36,881 bases of DNA from Bifidobacterium aesculapii (GTDB lineage Bacteria > Actinomycetota > Actinomycetes > Actinomycetales > Bifidobacteriaceae), in NCBI RefSeq assembly GCF_001417815.1, contig NZ_BCFK01000048.1:1-36881 (forward strand), in the 5' to 3' direction. The notes under the pieces were generated by a model. It ran no database searches. It saw only the letters and a program-made list of their open reading frames with translations, and had not been told where the DNA came from. Of this stretch, positions 29,600-36,814 are shown in pieces (positions within the stretch are counted from its first letter, which is position 1; each line of letters starts with the position of its first letter). Both the position numbers and the translations under genes were made by a program.

Positions 29600-30007
29600 T
29601 CAGCTTTCGTTTTGCCCGGCGAGGATGGACATGCGGGCGGCGATGAGCGCGTGGCGCGCGATCGCCAGGTAGAGCTGGTGGCCCTCGCCGTCGCCCCAGA
29701 ACCGGTCGAACTGTTCGGTCGGCATCATGCTGGCGGGGTCGAACCCGTTCCACACGCCGCCACAGAACACCTTCGCCGCCGCGTTCACCTCCTCGTCGGA
29801 CGGCATGCCCGGATGCCCCTCCGCGGCGTCCGCAGCCGCGCGCATCTGCGCGCCGAACACACGGGCCTGCAATGGCGAGAGCGTGTACGCCAGTCCCGCC
29901 GTGGAGCCCGCGGGGAATCCCGTGTTCACGCCGAGGGTGATGACGTGCGCCTCCTCGCCGATGCTGATCCGGTCGCCGAGAACGGAGACCTCCATCGAAT
30001 AGTCCAT
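29600..30007 (-). CDS. Hypothetical protein of the ParA/WhiB unit, 135 residues
   Basis: The start is MDYSMEVSVLGDRIS at 30007 behind AAGGAGA, one of the best ribosome sites in the window. The protein is soluble, with an N-terminal beta-rich part and a helical C-terminus (HQLYLAIARHALIAARMSIL). It has one Cys and no membrane span. I do not recognise a family. Similar small proteins accompany ParA and RHH genes on mobile elements. It is bounded on both sides by tetranucleotide tracts. Confidence 0.7.
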   Translation of the reverse strand: MDYSMEVSVLGDRISIGEEAHVITLGVNTGFPAGSTAGLAYTLSPLQARVFGAQMRAAADAAEGHPGMPSDEEVNAAAKVFCGGVWNGFDPASMMPTEQFDRFWGDGEGHQLYLAIARHALIAARMSILAGQNES

Positions 30008-30054
30008 AGTGTCTCCTTTCCGCAGACGCGCCGGCTTGTCGGATCGCGTCTGCA

Positions 30055-30121
30055 TGTTTGACTGCCTGAATGTTTGGTTGTTGGCTTGTTTGCTTGCTGG
30101 ATTGCTTGATTGTCTGACGGG
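30055..30121. repeat. Tetranucleotide-like tract B, intercistronic
   Basis: The same G-N-T-T array lies between the RHH gene stop and the ribosome site of the 135-residue gene. A 23-nt segment (30086-30108, starting TTGTTTGCTTGC) is identical to 31022-31044 in tract C, and both tracts end with GATTGTCTGACGG. Confidence 0.82.
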
Positions 30122-30361
30122 TTACGGCTCGTCGTCGCCGTCGAGCCGGTCGAGCTCGCGTTCGATGGCGTCGCGTAGAAGCTGCTGCATGGGCAGGTCG
30201 TGCGCGGCGGCCGCGGTCTTGAGCCGGGTCTTGAGCGACACGGGTATGCGCAATGAGAGCATGACCAACGGTTCGCCCGTGGCCTTGGAGGTCTTGTTCT
30301 GCTGACGCAGCACGTCGTCGAACGGCACCGGTCGCGTCAGTGGCTGGTAGTTGCCCTGCAT
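30122..30361 (-). CDS. Ribbon-helix-helix DNA-binding protein beside ParA
   Basis: The 79-residue protein has a disordered N-terminus and a C-terminal Arc/CopG-like ribbon-helix-helix: strand VMLSLRIPVS, then helices LKTRLKTAAAAHDL and MQQLLRDAIERELDRL. It starts at 30361 behind AGGAG, 4 nt after the ParA stop, so the two are co-translated. A small RHH protein directly after ParA is typical of plasmid partition systems, where it binds the centromere and represses the operon. No ParB-like gene is seen, so this is the likely adaptor. Confidence 0.82.
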   Translation of the reverse strand: MQGNYQPLTRPVPFDDVLRQQNKTSKATGEPLVMLSLRIPVSLKTRLKTAAAAHDLPMQQLLRDAIERELDRLDGDDEP

Positions 30362-30365
30362 GGTC

Positions 30366-30962
30366 TCACTCCTGCTTTCCGGCGATCTGCTGGAGTTCGG
30401 TGACGAGGTCGCGGTATTCGCCCAGCTGATGCGGGTTGGTGCCGAGCGAACGCTTGTAGGACTGGGCCTTCGGCACGATCGTGTCGAACCGGGGAGTGTC
30501 CATGGCAATGAGGGCGTCCATGGTGTCGCGGAACGCCTTCGTGTTGCGTTCGGCCTTGACCAGCAGCAGCGCGGCGGGCGTGCTCATCCTGGCCATGTCG
30601 AGGGTGCTCCATGCCTGCTGGAGGTCCATGGGCGAGTCCGATGCCGGCACGATCACGAAGTCGGCCGCCTTGATGGCCATGTCCAGGGTTGGTCCCTGCG
30701 GCGGCGCGTCGATGATCGCCCATTCGTCCGGGTCGGCTCCCGCGGCGAGCTGGCGGAGCGTGGCCTGGTTGGCGGGCAGCACGTCGAACGTCAGCGGGTC
30801 CGCGGTCTGTTCCGCGGCGGCGGCCCACAGGCTCGCGCTGGACTGTGGGTCGGCGTCGTACACGACGGCCCTGCCGCCCCTGGAAACGATGACCGAGGCG
30901 ATGTAGATGCTGGACGTGGTCTTCGCGACCCCGCCCTTGGCGTTGGCTATGGCGATGCGCAT
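30366..30962 (-). CDS. parA: ParA-family partition ATPase
   Basis: The 198-residue ATPase has the deviant Walker A KGGVAKT (residues 9-15), a switch motif VVYDADPQSSAS and Walker B WAIIDAPPQGP. It is the short plasmid type without an N-terminal helix-turn-helix. Start 30962 is supported by AAAGGAGA; the frame is open further upstream, but that part overlaps the WhiB gene. It would position or stabilise the element at cell division, especially if the element replicates as a circle. It lies between the WhiB-like and RHH genes in one unit. Confidence 0.93.
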   Translation of the reverse strand: MRIAIANAKGGVAKTTSSIYIASVIVSRGGRAVVYDADPQSSASLWAAAAEQTADPLTFDVLPANQATLRQLAAGADPDEWAIIDAPPQGPTLDMAIKAADFVIVPASDSPMDLQQAWSTLDMARMSTPAALLLVKAERNTKAFRDTMDALIAMDTPRFDTIVPKAQSYKRSLGTNPHQLGEYRDLVTELQQIAGKQE

Positions 30963-31005
30963 TCGTTCTTCTCCTTTGCGATTGCCGGCGATCATGTGAA
31001 CCCGG

Positions 31006-31533
31006 TCAGTCGGTCGCTTGATTGTTTGCTTGCTGGATTGCTTGGATTCCTGCTTGCTTGATTGTTTGATTGTCTGACGGCTCATGCGGGGCGTGGCGAT
31101 CGGCCGTCCCGCCCCGTGCGCGCAGGCGTCGCTGCTGGCGTTCGGCGCTGGCCTCGTCGGTGGCTTCGTCGAACACGTTCCGGTGGGCGCGTATCCAGTC
31201 CGTGAGCAGCCGCCAGCGTTGCGGCCACGGCAGGCCGCGGTCCCGGCAGGGGACGCCGTCGGCTTCGGCCATGCGCGCGATCCTGCGCCGGTCGGTGCAC
31301 ACCTTGCCGCCGTACACGCCCCATTCGAGTCCGCCGCTGGCCGCGTAGGCCAGGCATTCAGCCCGGACCGGGCACTGTTCGCACACTGCCCTGGCGACCG
31401 AATGGAACGCCTTCGCGTCATCCGGACGGTGTTCGAACTCCAACGACCACAGGTAGTCGGACCAGGGTCGCGGAAAGCCACGGCATTCGCCGGATTGCTT
31501 CCACTCCTCAAGACGATTCCCTGCCCCGTTCAT
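31006..31533 (-). CDS. WhiB-like iron-sulfur regulator
   Basis: The 175-residue protein has the four Fe-S cysteines Cys17, Cys51, Cys54 and Cys60 (GEC...VCEQCPVRAEC) and the GVYGG turn (72-76) followed by basic residues, the WhiB signature. Most WhiB proteins are 80-130 residues. Here the C-terminus is longer and its last 22 residues (from DNQTIKQAGIQA) are encoded by a tetranucleotide tract, so they are probably not conserved. The start overlaps the upstream stop as ATGA. WhiB proteins on actinobacterial mobile elements commonly control element genes. Confidence 0.9.
   Translation of the reverse strand: MNGAGNRLEEWKQSGECRGFPRPWSDYLWSLEFEHRPDDAKAFHSVARAVCEQCPVRAECLAYAASGGLEWGVYGGKVCTDRRRIARMAEADGVPCRDRGLPWPQRWRLLTDWIRAHRNVFDEATDEASAERQQRRLRARGGTADRHAPHEPSDNQTIKQAGIQAIQQANNQATD
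31016..31080. repeat. Tetranucleotide-like tract C, inside the 3' end of the WhiB gene
   Basis: This is the third G-N-T-T array, here within coding sequence. It shares 23 nt (31022-31044) with tract B and GATTGTTTGATTGTCTG (31060-31076) with tract A. A change of one 4-nt unit would shift the frame of the WhiB C-terminus. Confidence 0.82.
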
Positions 31534-32738
31534 GGCCGCACCTCGGACGAAGCGCCGGCTTTCGCTCTGCGGCGTCCGGCGACATCGTGGGTGGCATGGT
31601 TGCGTTTGTCGTACGCGCATACTGGGCATGCCTCCTGCGAGATGCTACCGTCGATGTGCTCCTGGCATAGCGAGGTGCGCAGCAGCGCCGCCCCGTAGAT
31701 CGGCACGCGGCTCGCGGACAACGAGCTGACCGGTATCGCCCGGTTGGGATCCTTGACGACCGGCAGTGGGGCATCGGACGCGCGTTTGCCCGTCGGATCG
31801 GGATGGGTGAGCATCTCAAGCCGCAGCTGCACGTAGTTCGCGGCGAACTTGGCTCCATTGGCGAGCCGGGGCAGCCAGTAACGGTTGCGGTACGCCCAGT
31901 CCATCGTCGCGACGATCTCGCCGTATGGCCGGTCGATCAGCAGCGAGTGGACGGCCTTGCGGTCGGCCATGGTCGCCGGAACGTCGAACCGCCGGTCCAC
32001 GGCGAGCAGGCGTTGCCGGATGCCGTCGAGCACGCGAACCTCCTGTCCGGCGCGCTCCGTGACCGGCTCGGGCAGTTTGCCGGGCTCGGGCACCCACAGC
32101 GGGTTCCTGCATCCCCGTGGAGGCAGGGCCCTGCCCCAATCGGGCGTTGGAACGGTTCCAGGCTTCGAATTGGTGGCGGACGTCCGAGCGGAGGCTTGTC
32201 CGGCGTTGAGGGAGGCATCCCCGAAGGGGATGAAGGGAGAATTGTTTATCACTTGTCTATTGGGTGACTTTCTGTCCGGAATTTCGGGACAATTTGTCCG
32301 CGAGCCGGCATCCGTCGGTTCGGGTGACAATCCGTCGGGTGACAAATTGTCCTTGCCCGTATCCGACTCGCCGGAGCAGGCCAGCGCGTCCAGGTTCCGG
32401 GGCTTCTCCTCGATGTTCTCGGCGGGTCGGTCGCCGTCCATGACGACGTCCCACACGCGGGAGCGATGCCCCTTGGCTATCGGCTTGCGCGTGCGTGGAT
32501 TGCGCGCGGACATCTCCTGGTCACCGAGCCTGATGTAGCCCTTGCGTTCCAACTCCTGCAACGAACGGATCACCGTGCGCTCACAGCACCCGCAGTTGAA
32601 CGCAATGGTCTCCACGCTCGGCCAGGCGGCGGCGCCATCGTCGTAGTAGGCGCGACGGGCCAGATACACCAGCACGAACTTGGTGATGCCCTTGACGTCG
32701 TCACGCTCCCATGCCCAGTTCTCGGCCCTGCTGCTCAT
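31530..32738 (-). CDS. Winged-helix replication-type protein of the element
   Basis: The 402-residue protein has an N-terminal helix-turn-helix domain of the replisome-organiser type (GITKFVLVYLARRAYYDDGAAAWPSVETIAFNCGCCERTVIRSLQELERKGYI, in parts residues 18-70). The middle is a long low-complexity linker. Near the end is a region (VLDGIRQRLLAVDRRFDVPATMADRKAV) and a possible zinc site CQEH...ACPVCAYDKR. This layout occurs in phage and ICE replication proteins, but no polymerase or relaxase motif is visible. GGAGGA precedes the ATG. It overlaps the WhiB gene by 4 nt. A transcriptional role is possible. Confidence 0.75.
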   Translation of the reverse strand: MSSRAENWAWERDDVKGITKFVLVYLARRAYYDDGAAAWPSVETIAFNCGCCERTVIRSLQELERKGYIRLGDQEMSARNPRTRKPIAKGHRSRVWDVVMDGDRPAENIEEKPRNLDALACSGESDTGKDNLSPDGLSPEPTDAGSRTNCPEIPDRKSPNRQVINNSPFIPFGDASLNAGQASARTSATNSKPGTVPTPDWGRALPPRGCRNPLWVPEPGKLPEPVTERAGQEVRVLDGIRQRLLAVDRRFDVPATMADRKAVHSLLIDRPYGEIVATMDWAYRNRYWLPRLANGAKFAANYVQLRLEMLTHPDPTGKRASDAPLPVVKDPNRAIPVSSLSASRVPIYGAALLRTSLCQEHIDGSISQEACPVCAYDKRNHATHDVAGRRRAKAGASSEVRP

Positions 32739-32890
32739 CGGCAGTCCTCCTCGACGTCACACCGCCGGTCCGCTTCACGCCGTTCGCGCAGCCTTGCACC
32801 GATCTCGTCGCCCGAGCGGGCGGCGCGGCACAACGCATACGCGAGAACGCCGCCGGAAACGCACACGGCAACCACGACCATCCACCACAT
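32735..32890 (-). CDS. Small membrane protein, 51 residues
   Basis: MWWMVVVAVCVSGGVLAYAL forms one membrane span, followed by a charged tail (RSGDEIGARLRERREADRR). The stop overlaps the start of the replication-type gene as ATGA, the same coupling used elsewhere in this unit, which is the main support. The ribosome site is poor (GGGGG some distance upstream). Function unknown. Confidence 0.5.
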   Translation of the reverse strand: MWWMVVVAVCVSGGVLAYALCRAARSGDEIGARLRERREADRRCDVEEDCR

Positions 32891-32931
32891 GGTTCGGCCG
32901 GATTCGGGGGGATATCCCGTGGACGCGCGCC

Positions 32932-33105
32932 TCAACGGCGCGAGCCCCGTGACGGGTGGACGAGCATGGACAGCACATGAGCTTTCGCAATGCGCATGTC
33001 GACGTTCCCATCGGCTCGCGTCGTCCGCCGCGCAGCGTCGCGCGAACGGGTAGGCTCGGAAACATGCGCCGGGCGAACGCCGGCGGCATTGGTAGAATCG
33101 GTCAT
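32932..33105 (-). CDS. Hypothetical 57-residue protein
   Basis: The frame reads MTDSTNAAGVRPAHVSEP and ends VHPSRGSRR. It has a strong AGGAGG site 8 nt upstream and is the only frame in this gap that does. It is basic, Thr/Arg-rich and has no membrane span. The position, first in the minus-strand unit after the HTH gene, fits a small element protein. No family recognised. Confidence 0.5.
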   Translation of the reverse strand: MTDSTNAAGVRPAHVSEPTRSRDAARRTTRADGNVDMRIAKAHVLSMLVHPSRGSRR

Positions 33106-33204
33106 GGCGATGATCCTCCTTCAGGGAATCGGGACAGCTGGCGTCTGATCTTGGCGGATGCACGCGCCGGCGCGTCCCATGGTTGTTGCCGTTCAATCCC
33201 CGTG

Positions 33205-33480
33205 TCAGGTTCCAGCCGGTCCGGGGATTCTTGTTTCGGGTTTCCACCCGCCGTCCGTCAGGTATGCATCGATGCCGAGCACGTACCCCGGGGACAGGTT
33301 TCGGTGAATGGCCAGCCAGATCAGATCGGACTGCTGCCACGGTATCGAACCATTGACCTTCCCCGCGACCGAGGATTTGGACTTGCCCATCTCCTTCGCG
33401 AGGTCGCGGCAGCTCAGACCCGCCGACGTCATGTATCGACGCATCGGAGAATCCAATCTTTTTGCTGTCAGTCCATTCAC
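33205..33480 (-). CDS. Helix-turn-helix regulator, minus-strand member of a divergent pair
   Basis: The helix-turn-helix is MTSAGLSCRDLAKEMGKSKS followed by SVAGKVNGSIPW, then SDLIWLAIHRNLSPGYVLGI, like Cro/CI-type proteins. The start is uncertain: GTG at 33480 is given, but no good ribosome site is seen and the frame is open to 33609. It faces the XRE gene at 33578, and the two probably share the regulatory gap. Together they look like the control switch of an integrated element. Confidence 0.65.
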   Translation of the reverse strand: MNGLTAKRLDSPMRRYMTSAGLSCRDLAKEMGKSKSSVAGKVNGSIPWQQSDLIWLAIHRNLSPGYVLGIDAYLTDGGWKPETRIPGPAGT

Positions 33481-33535
33481 GATAGACAATATATCAGGGA
33501 ACTTGCGTCGAAGCAAATCGCTGTTGTAGGATTGT

Positions 33536-33552
33536 GTCCATCGGCAATGGAC
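33536..33552. promoter_or_regulatory. Candidate operator between divergent HTH genes
   Basis: GTCCAT-CGGCA-ATGGAC is a perfect 6-bp inverted repeat with a 5-nt centre, placed 26 nt before the start of the plus-strand regulator. It could be bound by either HTH protein. The evidence is symmetry and position only. Confidence 0.45.
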
Positions 33553-33577
33553 GTATGTAAATATGAAGGAACCTGAT

Positions 33578-34051
33578 ATGACAAGTATTGAATCATCTCC
33601 CGGAACCAATGGACTCGGCGACTACATGCAGAAGGTGTTCATCTGGAACGTCAACATGCAGCTGACGGGACGCGGCCTGAACCAGCAGGCCCTGTGCGCC
33701 CCGTTGGGGCTGAAGAAGGGCGCGGTGTCCGCGAAGATGACCGGCAAGACCACCTGGACCATCCAGGACATCGCCGCGGTGGCGGAGTTCCTCAACGTCT
33801 CGCCCCTCTACCTTCTGGACGCGTCGATGTACGAGCAGATGATGCGTGGCATGAACGGCGACGGAGGTGCATCTTTGGTGGCAGCGGCCACCGCCGGGTT
33901 TCCTGTGCGCGCGGCTGAAGGCCAGGCTGACGGCCTGAAACCGTTGGAAACAAAAGGCTCCGGGCCACGATACCTCGTGGATCCCGGAGCCGGTGGGTAC
34001 CCCCAGAGAGAGTCGAACTCTCGTTGTCAGATTGAAAGTCTGGTGTCCTAA
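33578..34051 (+). CDS. XRE-family regulator whose 3' end reads antisense through a tRNA
   Basis: The 157-residue product starts MTSIESSPGTNGLGDY behind GAAGGAA; the ATG five codons earlier lacks a site. The helix-turn-helix is QQALCAPLGLKKGAVSAKMT followed by WTIQDIAAVAEFLNVSPLYLL. After about residue 125 the sequence (GSGPRYLVDPGAGGYPQRES) is encoded antisense to the tRNA-Glu terminator and the tRNA itself, so this tail cannot be conserved protein. The natural stop was probably lost by deletion or by recombination next to the tRNA. It is divergent from the other HTH gene. Confidence 0.72.
   Translation: MTSIESSPGTNGLGDYMQKVFIWNVNMQLTGRGLNQQALCAPLGLKKGAVSAKMTGKTTWTIQDIAAVAEFLNVSPLYLLDASMYEQMMRGMNGDGGASLVAAATAGFPVRAAEGQADGLKPLETKGSGPRYLVDPGAGGYPQRESNSRCQIESLVS
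33953..33991 (-). terminator. Rho-independent terminator of tRNA-Glu
   Basis: On the minus strand an outer 9-bp stem (GGCTCCGGG with CCCGGAGCC) and an inner 6-bp stem (CCACGA with TCGTGG) with a GGTA loop are followed by TTTTGTTTC. It starts 6 nt after the tRNA-Glu end. It lies within the 3' region of the convergent XRE frame. Confidence 0.85.
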
Positions 34052-34069
34052 CCGTTAGACGATGGGGGC
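33998..34069 (-). tRNA. tRNA-Glu (UUC)
   Basis: The 72-nt cloverleaf reads GCCCCCATCGTCTAACGGTT at its 5' end. The anticodon arm CCAGA-CTTTCAA-TCTG gives anticodon TTC, the T arm is GAGAG-TTCGACT-CTCTC, and the 3' acceptor strand is TGGGGGT plus discriminator A. CCA is not encoded. A terminator follows closely. Confidence 0.93.
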
Positions 34070-34131
34070 GTGACAACTCGTGTAACAATACGCAGGTTGC
34101 CGTCATCGTGCAAACCCGGCGTGTCGTCAGC

Positions 34132-34170
34132 GGTGTTCCCGCGCGCGGTCGGTGCGCGCGCGGGAACACC
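34132..34170. terminator. 15-bp hairpin after trmB
   Basis: GGTGTTCCCGCGCGC (34132-34146) pairs exactly with 34156-34170 around a 9-nt loop, starting 4 nt after the trmB stop on the minus strand. No U-tract follows, as with most hairpins in this window. Confidence 0.7.
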
Positions 34171-34174
34171 TGCC

Positions 34175-35062
34175 TCACGCCTTGCGGTAGGTGAAGTCGT
34201 GGATCACGCGGCCGGCGGCGAGACCTTTCTTCTCGAAGTTGGTGAGCACGCGCCCCGCGAACCGTTCCGACTCGGTGAAGTCGGCGTGGGGCATGTCGGC
34301 CGCGAGGTCGGCGTTGCCCTTGCCGACGTGGCCGGTGGGCAGGCTGACGGTCACGTCGCCCGCGTTGCGCCAGCCGTCGAGCCCGTCCATCACCTCATGC
34401 ACGTGCAGCGCGTAGTCCTCTATATCCGTGGCGATGCGCCAGACGCCGCCGTCGGCCAGCGCGCGGCGGATTTCGGCCGCCAGCGCCGGCTGGACGATGC
34501 GGCGCTTGTGGTGCTTCATCTTCGGCCACGGGTCGGGGAAGAACGTCCACACCTCGGCGGCGACGGACGCGGCGCATGTCTTGAACAGTTCGGGCGCGTT
34601 GACCTGCGCCACGCGGAGGTTCGAGAGTCCCTGCTTGCCGGCGAGCAGCAGCGTGTGCGCCACGCCGGGATCGTAGACCTCCAGCGCGAGGAAGTTCACG
34701 TCGGGCCGTGTGGCAGCGGCCGCGACGACGTTCTCGCCCTGGCCGGAGCCGATCTCGATGATGAGCGGATTGCCGTTGCCCCACGTGCGGTGCACGTAAT
34801 CGTCGTCGAAGACGAAGCCTTCGCGTACGTCGAGCGAGCCCTCGCCGGCGTTCACGTCGAGCAGGTAGTCGCCGGCGTAGTTGTCCCACGCGCGCTGGAG
34901 GCGCGCGTCGAGCCTGCCTGAGCGTCGCACGAACGAGAGCACGCGGTGCATCGGGTGCGCGGGGGGTGCCGTGTCGGGTGCGGGTGCGTTCGCGGTCTCC
35001 GTGGTTGCCGTGGTTGCCGCGTTCGTCGTGTCGATGGCGGCTGCCGTCGCGTCGTTCGTCAT
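34175..35062 (-). CDS. trmB: tRNA (guanine-N7-)-methyltransferase
   Basis: The 295-residue SAM-dependent enzyme makes m7G46 in the variable loop of tRNAs. Motifs are IEIGSGQGE (SAM site), then [18 protein letters not shown], the hallmark of TrmB, followed by ATDIEDYA and [13 protein letters not shown]. About 45 N-terminal residues are Ala/Thr-rich low complexity and are probably disordered. Start 35062 is supported by GGAAGGAAC; the frame extends 12 codons further without a site. It lies next to tRNA-Glu in a chromosomal-type region. Confidence 0.95.
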   Translation of the reverse strand: MTNDATAAAIDTTNAATTATTETANAPAPDTAPPAHPMHRVLSFVRRSGRLDARLQRAWDNYAGDYLLDVNAGEGSLDVREGFVFDDDYVHRTWGNGNPLIIEIGSGQGENVVAAAATRPDVNFLALEVYDPGVAHTLLLAGKQGLSNLRVAQVNAPELFKTCAASVAAEVWTFFPDPWPKMKHHKRRIVQPALAAEIRRALADGGVWRIATDIEDYALHVHEVMDGLDGWRNAGDVTVSLPTGHVGKGNADLAADMPHADFTESERFAGRVLTNFEKKGLAAGRVIHDFTYRKA

Positions 35063-35278
35063 GCATGTTCCTTCCTGCGTCGTCGTTCGTTGTTCCATTA
35101 TTCACCATGATTACGTATGATTGGCGCGTCCTGATTCAAGGAAACGCGTGTGTTCGGACGTGTGACGTGTTATACTCAAATTGTTCGGAAATATAACAAA
35201 TGTGAGCAGAAGCGAACAGCGGCTCGCGTGGTCGAACCGCCTCGCCCGACGGCTCCATTGTCAATCGAAAGGCCAGAT

Positions 35279-36292
35279 ATGACAGTTCTCGTCACTGGTG
35301 GGTGCGGCTACATCGGCGCCCATGTCGTCCACGCGCTCCATGAAGCCGGTGAGAAGGTCGTCGTCGTCGACGATCTGAGCTACGGCAAGCCCACCCGCAT
35401 CGAAGGCTCCCGCCTGTACGGCATGGACATCTCCGCCCCGGGTGCGGGCGAGCGTCTCGCCGAGATCCTCGACGCCGAGGATGTCGACGCCGTCATCCAC
35501 TTCGCCGCCCGCAAGCAGGTCGGCGAGTCCGTCGAGAAGCCGCTGTGGTACTACCAGCAGAACATCGGCGGCATGCTCAACGTGCTCACCGGCATGAGCA
35601 AGTCCGAGAAGACGAAGAAGCTCGTCTTCTCCTCCTCCGCCGCCACCTACGGCGTCCCGCCGGTCGACGTGGTCCCCGAGGACGTCGTCCCGATGCTGCC
35701 GATCAACCCCTACGGCCAGACCAAGCTGTTCGGCGAGTGGATGGCCCGCGCCTGCGAAGGCCGCTACGGCATCCGCTTCTGCGCGCTGCGCTACTTCAAC
35801 GTCGCCGGCTGCGGCCCGGTCGAACTCGAGGATCCGGCGATCCTCAACCTCATCCCGATGCTGCTCGACCGCCTGAAGAAGGGCAAGGCGCCGCTGATCT
35901 TCGGCGACGACTACCCGACCCCGGACGGCACCTGCGTGCGCGACTACATCCACGTCTCCGACCTGGCCGACGCGCACATCGCCGCCCTGAAGTACCTCGA
36001 CCGCGACGAGCGCAAGTACGACGCCTTCAACGTCGGCACCGGCGAGGGCACCTCCGTGCGCCAGATCGTCGACGAGCTCAAGAAGGTCACCGGCCTGCCG
36101 TTCGAGGAGCATGTCCAGGGCCGTCGCGCCGGCGACCCGCCGCACCTCATCGGCTCCCCGAAGCGCATCAACGAGGAGATGGGCTGGCACGCCAAGTACA
36201 ACGTGGAGGACATCGTCGAGTCCGCGTGGAGGGCGTGGCAGGCCAACCCGGAGCACCACATCGACGTCGAGAACTGGAAGCAGGCCGACTGA
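35279..36292 (+). CDS. galE: UDP-glucose 4-epimerase
   Basis: The 337-residue short-chain dehydrogenase-type epimerase interconverts UDP-galactose and UDP-glucose in the Leloir pathway. The Rossmann motif is TGGCGYIG (residues 6-13), the catalytic pair is Tyr145-x3-Lys149 in NPYGQTKL, and HFAARKQVGES, RYFNVAGC and RDYIHVSDLA are typical GalE blocks. Length is standard. GAAAGG precedes the ATG; the open frame upstream to 35150 is in the promoter region, where TATACT (35171-35176) is a possible -10. It would process galactose released by LacZ, but is 16 kb away and not in that regulon as far as I can see. Confidence 0.96.
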   Translation: MTVLVTGGCGYIGAHVVHALHEAGEKVVVVDDLSYGKPTRIEGSRLYGMDISAPGAGERLAEILDAEDVDAVIHFAARKQVGESVEKPLWYYQQNIGGMLNVLTGMSKSEKTKKLVFSSSAATYGVPPVDVVPEDVVPMLPINPYGQTKLFGEWMARACEGRYGIRFCALRYFNVAGCGPVELEDPAILNLIPMLLDRLKKGKAPLIFGDDYPTPDGTCVRDYIHVSDLADAHIAALKYLDRDERKYDAFNVGTGEGTSVRQIVDELKKVTGLPFEEHVQGRRAGDPPHLIGSPKRINEEMGWHAKYNVEDIVESAWRAWQANPEHHIDVENWKQAD

Positions 36293-36586
36293 CTCCGGTT
36301 CCGCGTGAGGTGCCATGTTGGGGCGCCATATGGCATGTGTGGGGCGCGTTCCGCTGCGGCGGGCGCGCCCCGCGTGTGTTCGCGGGGTTCTGTGTTTCCC
36401 ATGTTTCCCCGTTCCCGTGGTTCTGCCGTTCTGATTCCCGCGGATTCGGGGTGGGGGAATCGTGGATGCGGAGGCGTCGTAGAGTGCTGTAATGGTTGGA
36501 ATATAAGGCGACACGCCGTAAGTTGCGCGATGGGTCGCTGTGAGTAATATATCTACTCGTTGCCTCGCGGAAACGTGAGAAACAAC
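36293..36586. other. Intergenic region between galE and tRNA-Asp; no gene seen
   Basis: It contains no supportable frame. A weak TGCCAT...ATGGCA hairpin (36311-36335) may end the galE transcript. The AT-rich stretch at 36545-36556 (TAATATATCTAC) is a likely place for the tRNA promoter, but a clear -35 is lacking. Confidence 0.55.
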
Positions 36587-36660
36587 GGCCGCGTAGCTCA
36601 GTTGGTTAGAGCGCCGCCCTGTCACGGCGGAGGTCGCCGGTTCAAGTCCGGTCGTGGTCG
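36587..36660 (+). tRNA. tRNA-Asp (GUC)
   Basis: The 74-nt cloverleaf starts GGCCGCGTAGCTCAGTTGG. The anticodon stem CCGCC-CTGTCAC-GGCGG gives anticodon GTC, the T arm is GCCGG-TTCAAGT-CCGGT, the acceptor 3' strand is CGTGGTC and the discriminator is G, as in tRNA-Asp. CCA is not encoded. Confidence 0.96.
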
Positions 36661-36703
36661 CTAGGATGATTGAAGTCCGGTTTCGGGCTAGTGATTGTCC
36701 AAT

Positions 36704-36779
36704 GGCTCTGTAGCTCAGTTGGTAGAGCGAGCGACTGAAAATCGCTAGGTCAACGGATCGACGCCGTTCGGAGCCACCA
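36704..36779 (+). tRNA. tRNA-Phe (GAA)
   Basis: The sequence starts GGCTCTGTAGCTCAGTTGG. The anticodon loop ACTGAAAAT gives anticodon GAA, the 3' acceptor strand is CGGAGCC with discriminator A, and CCA is encoded (36777-36779). It is 43 nt after tRNA-Asp, so the two are probably one transcript. Confidence 0.96.
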
Positions 36780-36784
36780 AGGGA

Positions 36785-36814
36785 AGCCCCGCAGATGAAT
36801 CTGCGGGGCTTTTT
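36785..36814 (+). terminator. Rho-independent terminator of the tRNA-Asp/tRNA-Phe unit
   Basis: AGCCCCGCAGA, a TGAA loop and TCTGCGGGGCT form an 11-bp stem followed directly by TTTT. It begins 5 nt after the encoded CCA. This is the most canonical terminator in the window. Confidence 0.95.

Noticed and set aside
29475..31080. CRISPR array
   Set aside because: The repeats are degenerate 4-nt units without uniform 25-40 nt repeats, spacers or cas genes.
32735..33340. 201-codon frame covering the small membrane ORF and upstream region
   Set aside because: Only the last 51 codons form a sensible protein; the upstream part overlaps the better-supported 57-residue frame and is Arg/His/Cys-rich without a start signal.
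33953..34069. Direct att duplication of the tRNA-Glu 3' end elsewhere in the window
   Set aside because: I found no second copy of the tRNA 3' segment by eye, and no integrase gene is present, so no attachment site is annotated.
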